A DNA stretch of 64,000 bases from CAIWHR01 sp963823215 (GTDB lineage: Bacteria; Pseudomonadota; Gammaproteobacteria; Burkholderiales; Casimicrobiaceae). The position numbers were made by a program, and so were the translations under genes. The stretch covers positions 186,001 to 250,000 of the forward strand of contig CAWGKT010000006.1 of NCBI GenBank assembly GCA_963823215.1, read 5' to 3'. Below the pieces are notes generated by a model, which saw nothing but the letters and a program-made list of their open reading frames with translations, did no database searches and had not been told where the DNA came from. Positions 35,911-44,517 of this stretch are shown here, one piece after another. Position 1 is the stretch's first letter. The number at the start of each line of letters is the position of its first letter.

Positions 35911-38340
35911 GTGAATTTGAGCCCACGGAAAACTTTGACGCCGGTTGCACTGGCGTGCTTGGCGGCGGTTGCGCTGCTGGCCGCGCCCTCCGCCGCGCAG
36001 ACCGCGACAGTCGCTGACGACGCGCGCGTGATCGTCAAATACAAGGCGGATTCGCCACTGCTGCGCCGGCTGGCGCTCGCTGCCGAGGGGCCGCGGGTCG
36101 ACGCCCAGGCGCTCGGCCGGCGCCTCGGCCTGCTGTTGCGAGCAGGCGCCGAGGTTGCCGATCGCACGCACGTGATCCGAGCCGGTGGCATGACGTCGCG
36201 TGAGCTGGCGTCGCGCCTGTCCCGCGAGAGCGACGTCGAGTATGCGGTACCGGACCAGCGTCGCCGCCGTCTCGCCGCGCCGAACGACCCGTTGTACCTT
36301 GCGGGACCGGCGGTCGGCGGTGGCGCAGGCGGCCCGGTGACCGGCCAGTGGTACCTGCGTGCCCCGGCGGGCGAAGTGCAGTCTTCACTCGACGCTGAAA
36401 CGGCGTGGAACTATACGACGGGCAATTCGGGCATTGTGGTGGCGGTGATCGACACGGGCGTGCGATTCGACCATCCGGACCTCTTGCGCGTCGCAGCCGG
36501 CGGCAATCTTCTTCCGGGCTATGACATGATCAGCGATGTCGACACTGCCAATGACGGCGACGGCCGTGATGCCGACGCCTCCGATCCCGGCGACTGGGTC
36601 ACGCTGGACGAAATCCGGAAGGTCGGCGGGCCCTTCGAGGATTGCAGCGATACATCGGAAGGCAGCTCATGGCATGGCACGCAGATCAGCGGCCTCATCG
36701 GCGCATTGACGAACAACGGCCGCGGCATGGCCAGCGTGGGACGGAACGTACGCGTGTTGCCGGTACGGGCGCTGGGCAAGTGCGGTGGATTCGATTCGGA
36801 CATCATCGCCGGGATGCGCTGGGCGGCGGGCCTCCCCGTGGCCGGCTTACCCGTCAATCCGACCCCCGCGCGGGTGCTCAATCTCAGCCTTGGAGGTGAC
36901 GGCGCCTGCGAGGCGGCGTATCGCGATGCACTGACCGAGATCACCGCACTCGGCGCGGTGGTGGTGGCGTCGGCCGGCAACAGTGCCGGGCATGCGGTCA
37001 GCACGCCGGCGAACTGCCCCGGCGTCATCGCCGTGGGTGGACTGCGGCACGTCGGGACCAAGGTCGGCTTTTCCGATCTTGGGTCCGAAATCGCGCTGAG
37101 CGCACCCGCGGGAAATTGCGTCGATGTCGGGCTCGGCGATCCCTGTCGTTTTCCGATCCTGACGACGTCCAATGCGGGGGCCACGACGCCCCTGACCGAC
37201 GCGGCCGGCGGTTCGATCTATACGGACAGTTTCAACTATTCGCTGGGCACGAGCTTCTCGGCGCCGTTGGTAGCGGGCACGGCGGCGTTGATGTTGTCGG
37301 CCCAGCCGGCGCTCGCGCCATCGGCCTTGCGCACGTTGCTGCGGAACACGGCGCGACCGTTTCCGACCACGGGCGGTGACAACGGCGACGGCACGCCAGT
37401 GCCGCAATGCACTGCGCCCCAGTTCAACGGGTCGACGCCGGTCGACCAGTTTCAGTGCTACTGCACGACGGCAACCTGCGGCGCCGGGATGCTCGATGCC
37501 GGCGCGGCCGTGGCCGCTGCGCTGGGCTTGCCGAAGCCGGTTAGCCCCTTGAACGTCCAGGGGCTCTGGTGGAACGCGCCGGCCGGCTCAGAGGCTGGCT
37601 GGGGCATCAATTTTGCGCACCAGGGCGACGTGATTTTCGCCACCTGGTTCACCTACGATGCCAATGGCCGGGCGTGGTGGCTTTCGATGACGGCGGAGCG
37701 GAGCGGAGCGAACACGTTCACCGGCACGCTGTACCGGACGACGGGGCCAGCCTACAGCGCCGTACCGTTCGACCCGGCGCAGGTCCAGCGCATGCCGGTG
37801 GGCGGCGGGACGCTGACGTTCATTGACGGCAATAACGGCAGCTTCGCGTATACAGTGAACGGCATCACGCAGACCAAGTCGGTCACGCGGCAGGTCTTTG
37901 GCCCGCTTCCGACGTGCACGTTTGGCGGCCAGCCGAATCTGGCGCTCGCCGCCAACTACCAGGACCTCTGGTACGCGGCGCCGGCTGAGTCCGAGTCAGG
38001 GTGGGGCGTCAACCTGACGCACCAGGGGGACACAATCTTCGCGACCTGGTTCACCTACGATGTCGACGGCACGCCGATGTGGCTGTCCGCGACGCTCGGC
38101 AAGGTGGGCGCGAGCGCCTATACGGGCGCGCTGATCCGGACGAGCGGGCCGGCGTTCAATGCCATCCCTTTCAACCCGAATGCGGTAACGCGCACGGAGG
38201 CCGGCACGGCGACGATTACCTTCGCGAATGGCAACGCTGCGAGTTTCACGTACGAGGTGAATGATCGGACGGAAGTCGTGCTGCAGACCAAGGCCATCAC
38301 GCGTTATGTTTTTCGTGCACCCGGAACGGTGTGCCAGTAA
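35911..38340 (+). CDS. secreted S8 (subtilisin-like) serine protease with two C-terminal repeat domains
   Basis: An 809-residue exported protease: signal peptide (ALACLAAVALLAAPSAAQ), an inhibitor I9-like propeptide (about 25-110), then the S8 catalytic domain with Asp in VIDTGVRFDHPDL, His in SSWHGTQISGL and Ser in GTSFSAPLVAGTAALM. The His block reads HGTQ instead of the usual HGTH. From about residue 550 come two copies of a roughly 115-residue Trp-rich domain (core SGWGxN...HQGD.IFATWFTYD), a module I associate with secreted proteins of betaproteobacteria. The GTG start fits the signal peptide. It faces the Mth938-like gene with a 27-bp gap. Confidence 0.93.
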   Translation: MNLSPRKTLTPVALACLAAVALLAAPSAAQTATVADDARVIVKYKADSPLLRRLALAAEGPRVDAQALGRRLGLLLRAGAEVADRTHVIRAGGMTSRELASRLSRESDVEYAVPDQRRRRLAAPNDPLYLAGPAVGGGAGGPVTGQWYLRAPAGEVQSSLDAETAWNYTTGNSGIVVAVIDTGVRFDHPDLLRVAAGGNLLPGYDMISDVDTANDGDGRDADASDPGDWVTLDEIRKVGGPFEDCSDTSEGSSWHGTQISGLIGALTNNGRGMASVGRNVRVLPVRALGKCGGFDSDIIAGMRWAAGLPVAGLPVNPTPARVLNLSLGGDGACEAAYRDALTEITALGAVVVASAGNSAGHAVSTPANCPGVIAVGGLRHVGTKVGFSDLGSEIALSAPAGNCVDVGLGDPCRFPILTTSNAGATTPLTDAAGGSIYTDSFNYSLGTSFSAPLVAGTAALMLSAQPALAPSALRTLLRNTARPFPTTGGDNGDGTPVPQCTAPQFNGSTPVDQFQCYCTTATCGAGMLDAGAAVAAALGLPKPVSPLNVQGLWWNAPAGSEAGWGINFAHQGDVIFATWFTYDANGRAWWLSMTAERSGANTFTGTLYRTTGPAYSAVPFDPAQVQRMPVGGGTLTFIDGNNGSFAYTVNGITQTKSVTRQVFGPLPTCTFGGQPNLALAANYQDLWYAAPAESESGWGVNLTHQGDTIFATWFTYDVDGTPMWLSATLGKVGASAYTGALIRTSGPAFNAIPFNPNAVTRTEAGTATITFANGNAASFTYEVNDRTEVVLQTKAITRYVFRAPGTVCQ

Positions 38341-38367
38341 TTGCGCCACGAACGCCGGCCCCGGCGC

Positions 38368-38736
38368 TCACGTCACCAGCAATGCCGCCACGACGGCACG
38401 ACCCTCCGCCGCGAGGATGTTGAACGTCCGGCACGCGGCCGGCGTATCCATCGCCTCGAGCCCGACGCGCGCTTCAGTCAGCGCGCGGATGAGGCGTGGG
38501 TGAGGAAAGCGGATCGCCGATCCGGCACCGAACAGCACGACCTCGGGCTTGTAGGAAAGCAGATGCGCGAAGTCGGCTTCGCCAAGCCCGTCGAAGCCCG
38601 AAGTCGCCCAGCCGGTGGCGACCGCTTCCGGAGTCAGCACGAGACTCTCGCGATATTCGGTCGCGCCGATGCGCACCCAGCCGGGGCCGACGCCGGTGAC
38701 AATGTTGCCGCTGGTCGTGGCAAGGTGAAATTTCAC
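38368..38736 (-). CDS. Mth938-like domain protein (DUF498/Xcc1710 type)
   Basis: A 122-residue protein of the DUF498 family, small alpha/beta proteins related to NDUFAF3, often found near secretion or respiratory genes. The core PEVVLFGAGSAIRFPHPRLIRALTEARVGLEAMDTPAACRTFNILAAEGRAVVAALL is typical. Function in bacteria is undefined. Divergent from alaC with a 105-bp gap. Confidence 0.88.
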   Translation of the reverse strand: MKFHLATTSGNIVTGVGPGWVRIGATEYRESLVLTPEAVATGWATSGFDGLGEADFAHLLSYKPEVVLFGAGSAIRFPHPRLIRALTEARVGLEAMDTPAACRTFNILAAEGRAVVAALLVT

Positions 38737-38749
38737 TGGGTCTTGTGCA

Positions 38750-38778
38750 TTGCGGTAAGTCCACGAATTGGTTACGAT
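38750..38778 (+). promoter_or_regulatory. candidate sigma-70 promoter for alaC
   Basis: TTGCGG (38750-38755), 17-bp spacer, TACGAT (38773-38778), about 64 bp before the alaC ATG in the only A+T-richer part of this gap. Confidence 0.4.
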
Positions 38779-38841
38779 TGTAGCCCCTCAACGCTTTCAC
38801 GTCGCTCGGACGGTTCCGGGCGCCTACGCCGAAAGAACCGC

Positions 38842-40044
38842 ATGTCCGTCTCCCCCGAAAAGGAATTCGCGCGCCTGACGCGCCTGCCGCCGTACGTGTT
38901 CAACATCACGACGGAACTCAAGATGGCCGCCCGCCGCCGCGGCGAGGACATCATCGACTTCGGAATGGGCAATCCCGACGGCCCGACGCCGCAGCACATC
39001 GTCGACAAGCTGATCGAAACCGTCAACCGGCCGGACACGCACGGTTATTCGGTGTCGAAGGGCATTCCGCGCCTGCGCCGGGCGATCTGCCACTGGTACG
39101 AGCGCCGATACGGGGTGGCGTTCGACCCGGAGACCGAGGCGATCTCGACCATTGGCTCGAAGGAAGGCATCGCGCACTTGGCGCTGGCGACGCTGGGTCG
39201 CGGCGACACGGTGCTGGTGCCCAATCCCAGCTACCCGATCCACATCTACGGACCGGTGATCGCCGGCGGCGACATACGGCACGTGCCGATCACGCCGGAC
39301 GTGGATTTTTTCGCGGAACTGGAGAGCGCGATCCACACGCTCTTCCCGAAGCCGAAGATGCTGATCATCAATTTCCCGTCGAATCCGACCGCCCAGTGCG
39401 TCGAGCTGCCGTTCTTCGAGAAGATTGTCGCCCTGGCGAAGCAGTACGGCATCTGGGTCGTCCACGACCTTGCCTACGCCGACATCACGTTCGACGGCTG
39501 GAAAGCGCCGTCGATCATGCAGGTGGAAGGTGCGCGCGAGGTCGCCGTCGAGTTCTTCACGATGTCGAAGAGCTACAACATGGCGGGCTGGCGCATCGGC
39601 TTCATGGTCGGCAACCGGGATCTCGTGTCCGCCCTGGCGCGGATCAAGGGCTACCATGACTACGGCACATTCACGCCAATCCAGGTCGCCGCGATCGCCG
39701 CGCTCGAGGGACCGCAGGACTGCGTCGCGGAGATAGCGATGAAGTACCAGAAGCGCCGCGACGTGCTGGTGAAGGGGTTGCACGAAGCGGAGTGGAAGGT
39801 CGACAACCCGAAGGCGTCGATGTACGTGTGGGCGCGCATCCCCGAGCCGTATCGCGCCGCCGGCTCGCTCGAGTTCACGAAGCAGCTCCTCGCGCGGGCG
39901 AAGGTCTCCGTGTCGCCGGGGATCGGCTTCGGCGAGTACGGCGACGAATACGTCCGGTTCGCGCTGATCGAGAATGAAAACCGAACGCGCCAGGCGGTGC
40001 GGGGTTTGAAGCAGATGTTTCGGGACGACGGATTGCTGAGATGA
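38842..40044 (+). CDS. alaC: alanine-synthesising aminotransferase, AlaC type
   Basis: A 400-residue class I PLP aminotransferase. The PLP lysine is in FFTMSKSYNMAGWRIGF, with NFPSNPTAQC and VVHDLAYADITFDG upstream, the pattern of AlaC/YfdZ transaminases that make alanine from pyruvate and glutamate. The order alaC-hom-thrC is common in betaproteobacteria. The stop TGA lies inside the opening of the adjoining family A repeat. Confidence 0.9.
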   Translation: MSVSPEKEFARLTRLPPYVFNITTELKMAARRRGEDIIDFGMGNPDGPTPQHIVDKLIETVNRPDTHGYSVSKGIPRLRRAICHWYERRYGVAFDPETEAISTIGSKEGIAHLALATLGRGDTVLVPNPSYPIHIYGPVIAGGDIRHVPITPDVDFFAELESAIHTLFPKPKMLIINFPSNPTAQCVELPFFEKIVALAKQYGIWVVHDLAYADITFDGWKAPSIMQVEGAREVAVEFFTMSKSYNMAGWRIGFMVGNRDLVSALARIKGYHDYGTFTPIQVAAIAALEGPQDCVAEIAMKYQKRRDVLVKGLHEAEWKVDNPKASMYVWARIPEPYRAAGSLEFTKQLLARAKVSVSPGIGFGEYGDEYVRFALIENENRTRQAVRGLKQMFRDDGLLR

Positions 40045-40121
40045 ACGGCCCCCACGCTCACTGCGTTCGCTGCCCCCCGAGGGGGCGCACAGTGCCCTTC
40101 GGGCGGCCGGGCGGGCACTGA
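40041..40121 (+). repeat. family A repeat, short form, between alaC and hom
   Basis: Opens with ATGAACGGCC, whose TGA is the alaC stop, and ends with GGGCGGGCACTGA 10 bp before the hom ATG. It must be transcribed if alaC-hom-thrC is an operon. Confidence 0.9.
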
Positions 40122-40131
40122 GGTCATAACG

Positions 40132-41463
40132 ATGGCGGGTGCGCAGATGAAGCCGCTGCAAGTCGGCCTGCTCGGACTGGGCACGGTGGGGCTGGGCACG
40201 TGGACCGTGCTGCGACGCAACGAGGAGGAGATCGCACGCCGCGCGGGCCGGCCGATCCGGATCACGTGGATCGCGGAGCGGGCGCTGGATCGGGCGCGCG
40301 AAGTCACGCAAGGCGCCGGTGGCGTGAACCTGACCGACGACGCGGCGGTGGTGCTCGCGCATCCGGACATCGACATCGTCATCGAGCTGATCGGCGGGCT
40401 CGAGCCCGCGCGCACATTCATCCTGCAGGCGATCGCGAACGGCAAGCACATCGTCACCGCCAACAAGGCGCTGCTCGCGCGGCACGGCAACGAAATCTTC
40501 GCGGCGGCGCACGCGAAGGGCGTGATGGTCGCCTTCGAAGGCGCCGTGGCGGGCGGCATCCCGATCATCAAGGCGCTGCGCGAGGGGCTCACCGCCAACC
40601 GCATCGAGTGGATTGCCGGCATCATCAACGGCACGTCCAACTTCATCCTGTCCGAAATGCGTGCGAAGGGCGCGCCGTTCGCGACGGTGCTGGCCGAGGC
40701 GCAGGCGCGCGGCTACGCCGAGGCCGATCCCACCTTCGACATCGAGGGCATCGACGCTGCGCACAAACTGACGATCATGTCGGCGATCGCGTTCGGCGTG
40801 CCGATGCAGTTCGACAAGGTCTACACCGAGGGCATCTCGAAGCTGACGGGCGAGGACATCCGGTACGCGGAGGAGCTCGGCTACCGGATCAAGCTGCTCG
40901 GCATCACCCGGCGCACGCCCGCCGGCATCGAGCTGCGCGTGCATCCGACGCTGATTCCATCGAAGCGGCTGATCGCCAACGTCGAGGGCGTGATGAACGC
41001 GGTGCTGGTGAAAGGGGATGCAGTTGGCGCCACGCTCTACTACGGCGCCGGGGCGGGTGCCGAGCCCACCGCGAGCGCCGTGATCGCCGATCTCGTCGAC
41101 GTGACGCGCATGCACACCGCTGATCCCGAGCACCGCGTGCCGCATCTCGCCTTCCAGCCGGACCAGCTTTCAAGCCTGCCATTCCTGCCGATGGGGGAAG
41201 TCGAGACGAGCTACTACCTGCGCATGCGCGTGCTGGACAAGCCCGGCGTGCTCGCAGACATCACGCGCATCCTCGCCGACCGCGAAATCTCGATCGACGC
41301 GATGATCCAGAAAGAGCCCTCCGAAGGCGAGGACCAGACCGACATCATCCTGCTCACGCACACCTGCATCGAGAAGCAGGTGGTCGCCGCGATGGCGGGA
41401 ATCGAGGCGCTGCCGACGGTCAACGGCAAGGTCGTGCGCATCCGGCTGGAAGAGCTCAACTGA
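40132..41463 (+). CDS. hom: homoserine dehydrogenase
   Basis: Reduces aspartate semialdehyde to homoserine for threonine and methionine. The 443-residue protein has an N-terminal NAD(P) fold (VGLLGLGTVGLGTW), ANKALLARHG, the catalytic-domain segment EGAVAGGIPIIKALREGLTANRI, GIINGTSNFIL and a C-terminal ACT domain (YYLRMRVLDKPGVLADITRI), the monofunctional, threonine-regulated type. The start may be ATG 40132 or the internal ATG 40147. Its stop overlaps the thrC start (TGATG). Confidence 0.96.
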   Translation: MAGAQMKPLQVGLLGLGTVGLGTWTVLRRNEEEIARRAGRPIRITWIAERALDRAREVTQGAGGVNLTDDAAVVLAHPDIDIVIELIGGLEPARTFILQAIANGKHIVTANKALLARHGNEIFAAAHAKGVMVAFEGAVAGGIPIIKALREGLTANRIEWIAGIINGTSNFILSEMRAKGAPFATVLAEAQARGYAEADPTFDIEGIDAAHKLTIMSAIAFGVPMQFDKVYTEGISKLTGEDIRYAEELGYRIKLLGITRRTPAGIELRVHPTLIPSKRLIANVEGVMNAVLVKGDAVGATLYYGAGAGAEPTASAVIADLVDVTRMHTADPEHRVPHLAFQPDQLSSLPFLPMGEVETSYYLRMRVLDKPGVLADITRILADREISIDAMIQKEPSEGEDQTDIILLTHTCIEKQVVAAMAGIEALPTVNGKVVRIRLEELN

Positions 41464-42887
41464 TGCGCTACGTCAGCACGCGCGGCGCGTGGGCCGATGC
41501 GCCGCAGCCGTTCTCGGCGATCCTGCTCGAGGGCCTCGCCCCCGACGGCGGCCTCGCGGTGCCGCGATCCTACCCGCACCTGACGGACGCGGAGCAGGTC
41601 GCGTTGCGCGGCCTTCCGTATCCCGAGCTCGCGTTCGCCGTGCTGTCGCGCTTCTGCACCGACATTCCGGCAGTCGACCTCAAGGCGCTCATCGACCGGA
41701 CCTATACGAAGGCGACGTTCGGCAGCGACGCGATCGTGCCGGTCACGACGCTGGAGCTGGGTGTCCACCTGCTGCACGCGTCGAACGGGCCGACGCTGGC
41801 GTTCAAGGACATCGCCTTGCAGCTGCTCGGCAACCTGTTCGAGTACACGCTCGCAAAGGGCGGCCGCCGGCTGAACATCCTGGGGGCGACCTCCGGCGAC
41901 ACGGGCAGCTCGGCCGAGTACGCGATGCGCGGCAAGCGCGGCATCGACGTCTTCATGCTGTCGCCCAAGGGACGGATGAGCCCGTTCCAGCAGGCGCAGA
42001 TGTACTCGCTCGCCGATGCGAATATCCACAACATCGCGATCGAGGGCGTGTTCGACGATTGCCAGGATATCGTGAAGGCGGTCTCGGGCGACGCCGCGTT
42101 CAAGGCGCGTTACGCGATCGGCACCGTCAACTCGATCAACTGGGCGCGCGTCGCCGCGCAGGTCGTCTACTATTTTGCCGGCTATCGCGCGGTGACCAAG
42201 GCGCACGGCGAGCCGGTCGACTTCGCGGTGCCTTCCGGCAATTTCGGCAACATCCTCGCCGGGCACGTCGCCCGCGAGATGGGTCTGCCGATCCGCCGGC
42301 TGATACTCGCGACCAACGAGAACGACGTGCTCGACGAGTTCTTCCGGACGGGGTGCTACCGCCCGCGGCGGACCGCCGAGACCCGCGCGACGTCGAGCCC
42401 GTCGATGGACATCTCGAAGGCCTCGAATTTCGAGCGCTACGTGTTCGACATGGTCGGCCGCGACCCCGCGGTGCTGCGTGCGCTGTGGGCGCACATCGAG
42501 CGTGAGGGGGGCTTCGAGCTTGCCGGCGCGCCGCACTGGGCGCGGGTGGCGGCGTCCGGGTTCGTGTCGGGCGTGAGCACCCATGCCGATCGCATCGCGA
42601 CGATCCGGCGCACGCACGCGCGTCATGGCGTCATCGTCGATCCGCATACGGCCGACGGCCTCAAGGTCGGGCGCGAGCGCCGCGACCGGCGGGTTCCGCT
42701 TGTTTGCATCGAGACGGCGCTCCCGGCAAAATTCAGCGCGACAATCAAGGAAGCCCTCGATCGCGAACCGACGCGTCCTGCCGCCTACGCGGACCTCGAG
42801 CAACGACCGCAGCATTGCACGGTGCTGCCCCACGAGGTCGACCGCGTGAAGGCGTACATCGCGGCTCACGCAGGAGCGGCCGCCTGA
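41463..42887 (+). CDS. thrC: threonine synthase
   Basis: PLP enzyme converting O-phosphohomoserine to threonine, 474 residues. The N-terminus (MRYVSTRG) is diagnostic, the PLP lysine is in GPTLAFKDIALQLLG, and ILGATSGDTGSSAEYAM and VPSGNFGNILAGHVAREMGLPI follow. This is the longer ThrC type found in proteobacteria and fungi. It overlaps hom by 1 bp. Confidence 0.97.
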   Translation: MRYVSTRGAWADAPQPFSAILLEGLAPDGGLAVPRSYPHLTDAEQVALRGLPYPELAFAVLSRFCTDIPAVDLKALIDRTYTKATFGSDAIVPVTTLELGVHLLHASNGPTLAFKDIALQLLGNLFEYTLAKGGRRLNILGATSGDTGSSAEYAMRGKRGIDVFMLSPKGRMSPFQQAQMYSLADANIHNIAIEGVFDDCQDIVKAVSGDAAFKARYAIGTVNSINWARVAAQVVYYFAGYRAVTKAHGEPVDFAVPSGNFGNILAGHVAREMGLPIRRLILATNENDVLDEFFRTGCYRPRRTAETRATSSPSMDISKASNFERYVFDMVGRDPAVLRALWAHIEREGGFELAGAPHWARVAASGFVSGVSTHADRIATIRRTHARHGVIVDPHTADGLKVGRERRDRRVPLVCIETALPAKFSATIKEALDREPTRPAAYADLEQRPQHCTVLPHEVDRVKAYIAAHAGAAA

Positions 42888-42941
42888 CGCGATCCGCCGG
42901 GCGGGCGGGTACCGTCCGCGCGCGGCGTTCGGCCTTTGAAC

Positions 42942-44330
42942 ATGAGCCACCATTTCACCTCTCTCGTACGCAATTTGGTCGCCGGTTTGCGGCTCGCCTG
43001 CTTGCTGCCGGTCTCGCGGCTTGCCTTCCGCATCGACCTCGTGCAGCTGCTCCTGCTGCTCGTGGTGTCGGCAGTGATCGATCTCGGCATCGACTGGCTC
43101 CGTTACGGAGCCGATGGCTACTTCACGTGGTTCGGCCTTGGCAACGAGATCTTCGGCGCGGGGATCCTGCTGCTCACGGCGGCGGTGCTTGCGCTCGCGT
43201 TCGGGCAGCGCGCGTTCGTGCTCGCGTTGCCGGTGTTGCTGCTATCCGGCTTTCCGGTGTTGCAGATCCTGCGCGTCGTGCCGGGCGCGGCGTTCGACGC
43301 CACTCCGGCCTGGGAGATTCATTGGGCGGTGTTCGAGGCGGTCATGATCCTGTGGGCCTTCGCGCTGGCGGCGCGCTCGGTCGCGCTGGCGCTCGCCCCG
43401 ATTGGGCCCGGGCGCTGGTGGCGCGCGTTGGCGGGCGGGCTCGCGTTGATAGCGCCGATGTGGTTCGCGTCGGCGATCGCGCCCAACGACTCCTGGTGGA
43501 AGGAACCGTCGGCCCAGGGCGCCGATCCCCGCTTTCCGAACCCCGCTTCGGAGCCGGTGCTCGCGGCGCAGCAGCATCTGCTCGATGAGGCGCTCTCCAA
43601 CCTCGACGACGAGCGGCCGGACGTCACGGACCTCTACTTCGTCGGCTTCGCCGGCGATGCGCGCGAGGATGTGTTTCGCAAGGATGTGCTTGCCGCGCAG
43701 CGCGTGATGGACGAGCGCTGGGGCACGGAGGGGCGCTCGCTGGCGCTCATCAACAATCCGCGGACGCTGCTCGAATCGCCCGCTGCCACCGTGACGAACC
43801 TGCGCGAGACGCTGAATGAAATCGGCGCCGCCATCGATGCCGAACAGGACGTCGTGATGATCTACCTGGCAAGCCACGGCAGCCGACGGCATGTGCTCGA
43901 GGTCGCATTGCCACCGCTCGAACTGGCGCCCCTCACGGCACCCGCGCTCCGGGGCCTTCTCGATGGAGCCGGCATCAAGTGGCGAATCGTCGTCGTCTCC
44001 GCGTGCTACTCCGGCGGCTTCATCGAAGCACTGCAGGACGACAACACGCTCGTTCTCACTGCGTCAGCCGCGAATCGCGCCTCCTTCGGTTGCGGCCACC
44101 GCAGCGACGCCACCTTCTTCGGCGAGGCCCTGTTCCAGCACGGGCTCGCGCATTCCGAGTCGCTGCTGGCTGCGTTCGAGGCTGCGCGGGGACAGGTCAC
44201 CGCGCGCGAAAAGGCCGGTGCGTTCGCGCCACCCTCGGACCCCCAGATCTTCATGGGCCCGGCGATGGCGGACAAGCTGCGGGAGCTCGACCGCGGCAAT
44301 GCCGCGCGGCGGTCGGGCCGGAGTGTCTAG
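42942..44330 (+). CDS. membrane-anchored peptidase C13 (legumain-like) family protein
   Basis: A 462-residue protein. Five or so membrane helices (about residues 25-185) precede a soluble caspase-fold domain. The catalytic dyad of family C13 is visible: His in MIYLASHGSRRH and Cys in VVVSACYSGGFIEAL; SANRASFGC follows at the usual distance. Bacterial C13 proteins are poorly studied. ATG 42942 is preferred to the TTG two codons upstream. Two family A repeats follow the stop. Confidence 0.86.
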   Translation: MSHHFTSLVRNLVAGLRLACLLPVSRLAFRIDLVQLLLLLVVSAVIDLGIDWLRYGADGYFTWFGLGNEIFGAGILLLTAAVLALAFGQRAFVLALPVLLLSGFPVLQILRVVPGAAFDATPAWEIHWAVFEAVMILWAFALAARSVALALAPIGPGRWWRALAGGLALIAPMWFASAIAPNDSWWKEPSAQGADPRFPNPASEPVLAAQQHLLDEALSNLDDERPDVTDLYFVGFAGDAREDVFRKDVLAAQRVMDERWGTEGRSLALINNPRTLLESPAATVTNLRETLNEIGAAIDAEQDVVMIYLASHGSRRHVLEVALPPLELAPLTAPALRGLLDGAGIKWRIVVVSACYSGGFIEALQDDNTLVLTASAANRASFGCGHRSDATFFGEALFQHGLAHSESLLAAFEAARGQVTAREKAGAFAPPSDPQIFMGPAMADKLRELDRGNAARRSGRSV

Positions 44331-44331
44331 G

Positions 44332-44475
44332 ATGAACGGCCCCCACGCTCGCTCCCCCCACGGGGGCAGTCAGTGTCCTTCGGGCGACGGGGCGGGCAGT
44401 TGAACGGCCCCCACGCTCACTGCGTTCGCTGCCCCCGCGGGGGCAGTCAGCGCCCTTCGGGCGGCCGGGCGGGCG
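44332..44475 (+). repeat. two family A repeats (44332-44400 degenerate, 44401-44475 typical)
   Basis: The first copy begins 1 bp after the TAG of the C13 gene and has lost part of the middle (TCGCTCCCCCCACGGGGGC); the second is a standard short copy. Together they fill the gap up to about 40 bp before fbpC. Confidence 0.88.
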
Positions 44476-44517
44476 CGGACACCACGGGGCACTTCCGCCA
44501 CAGGTTAAACTCGCGCC

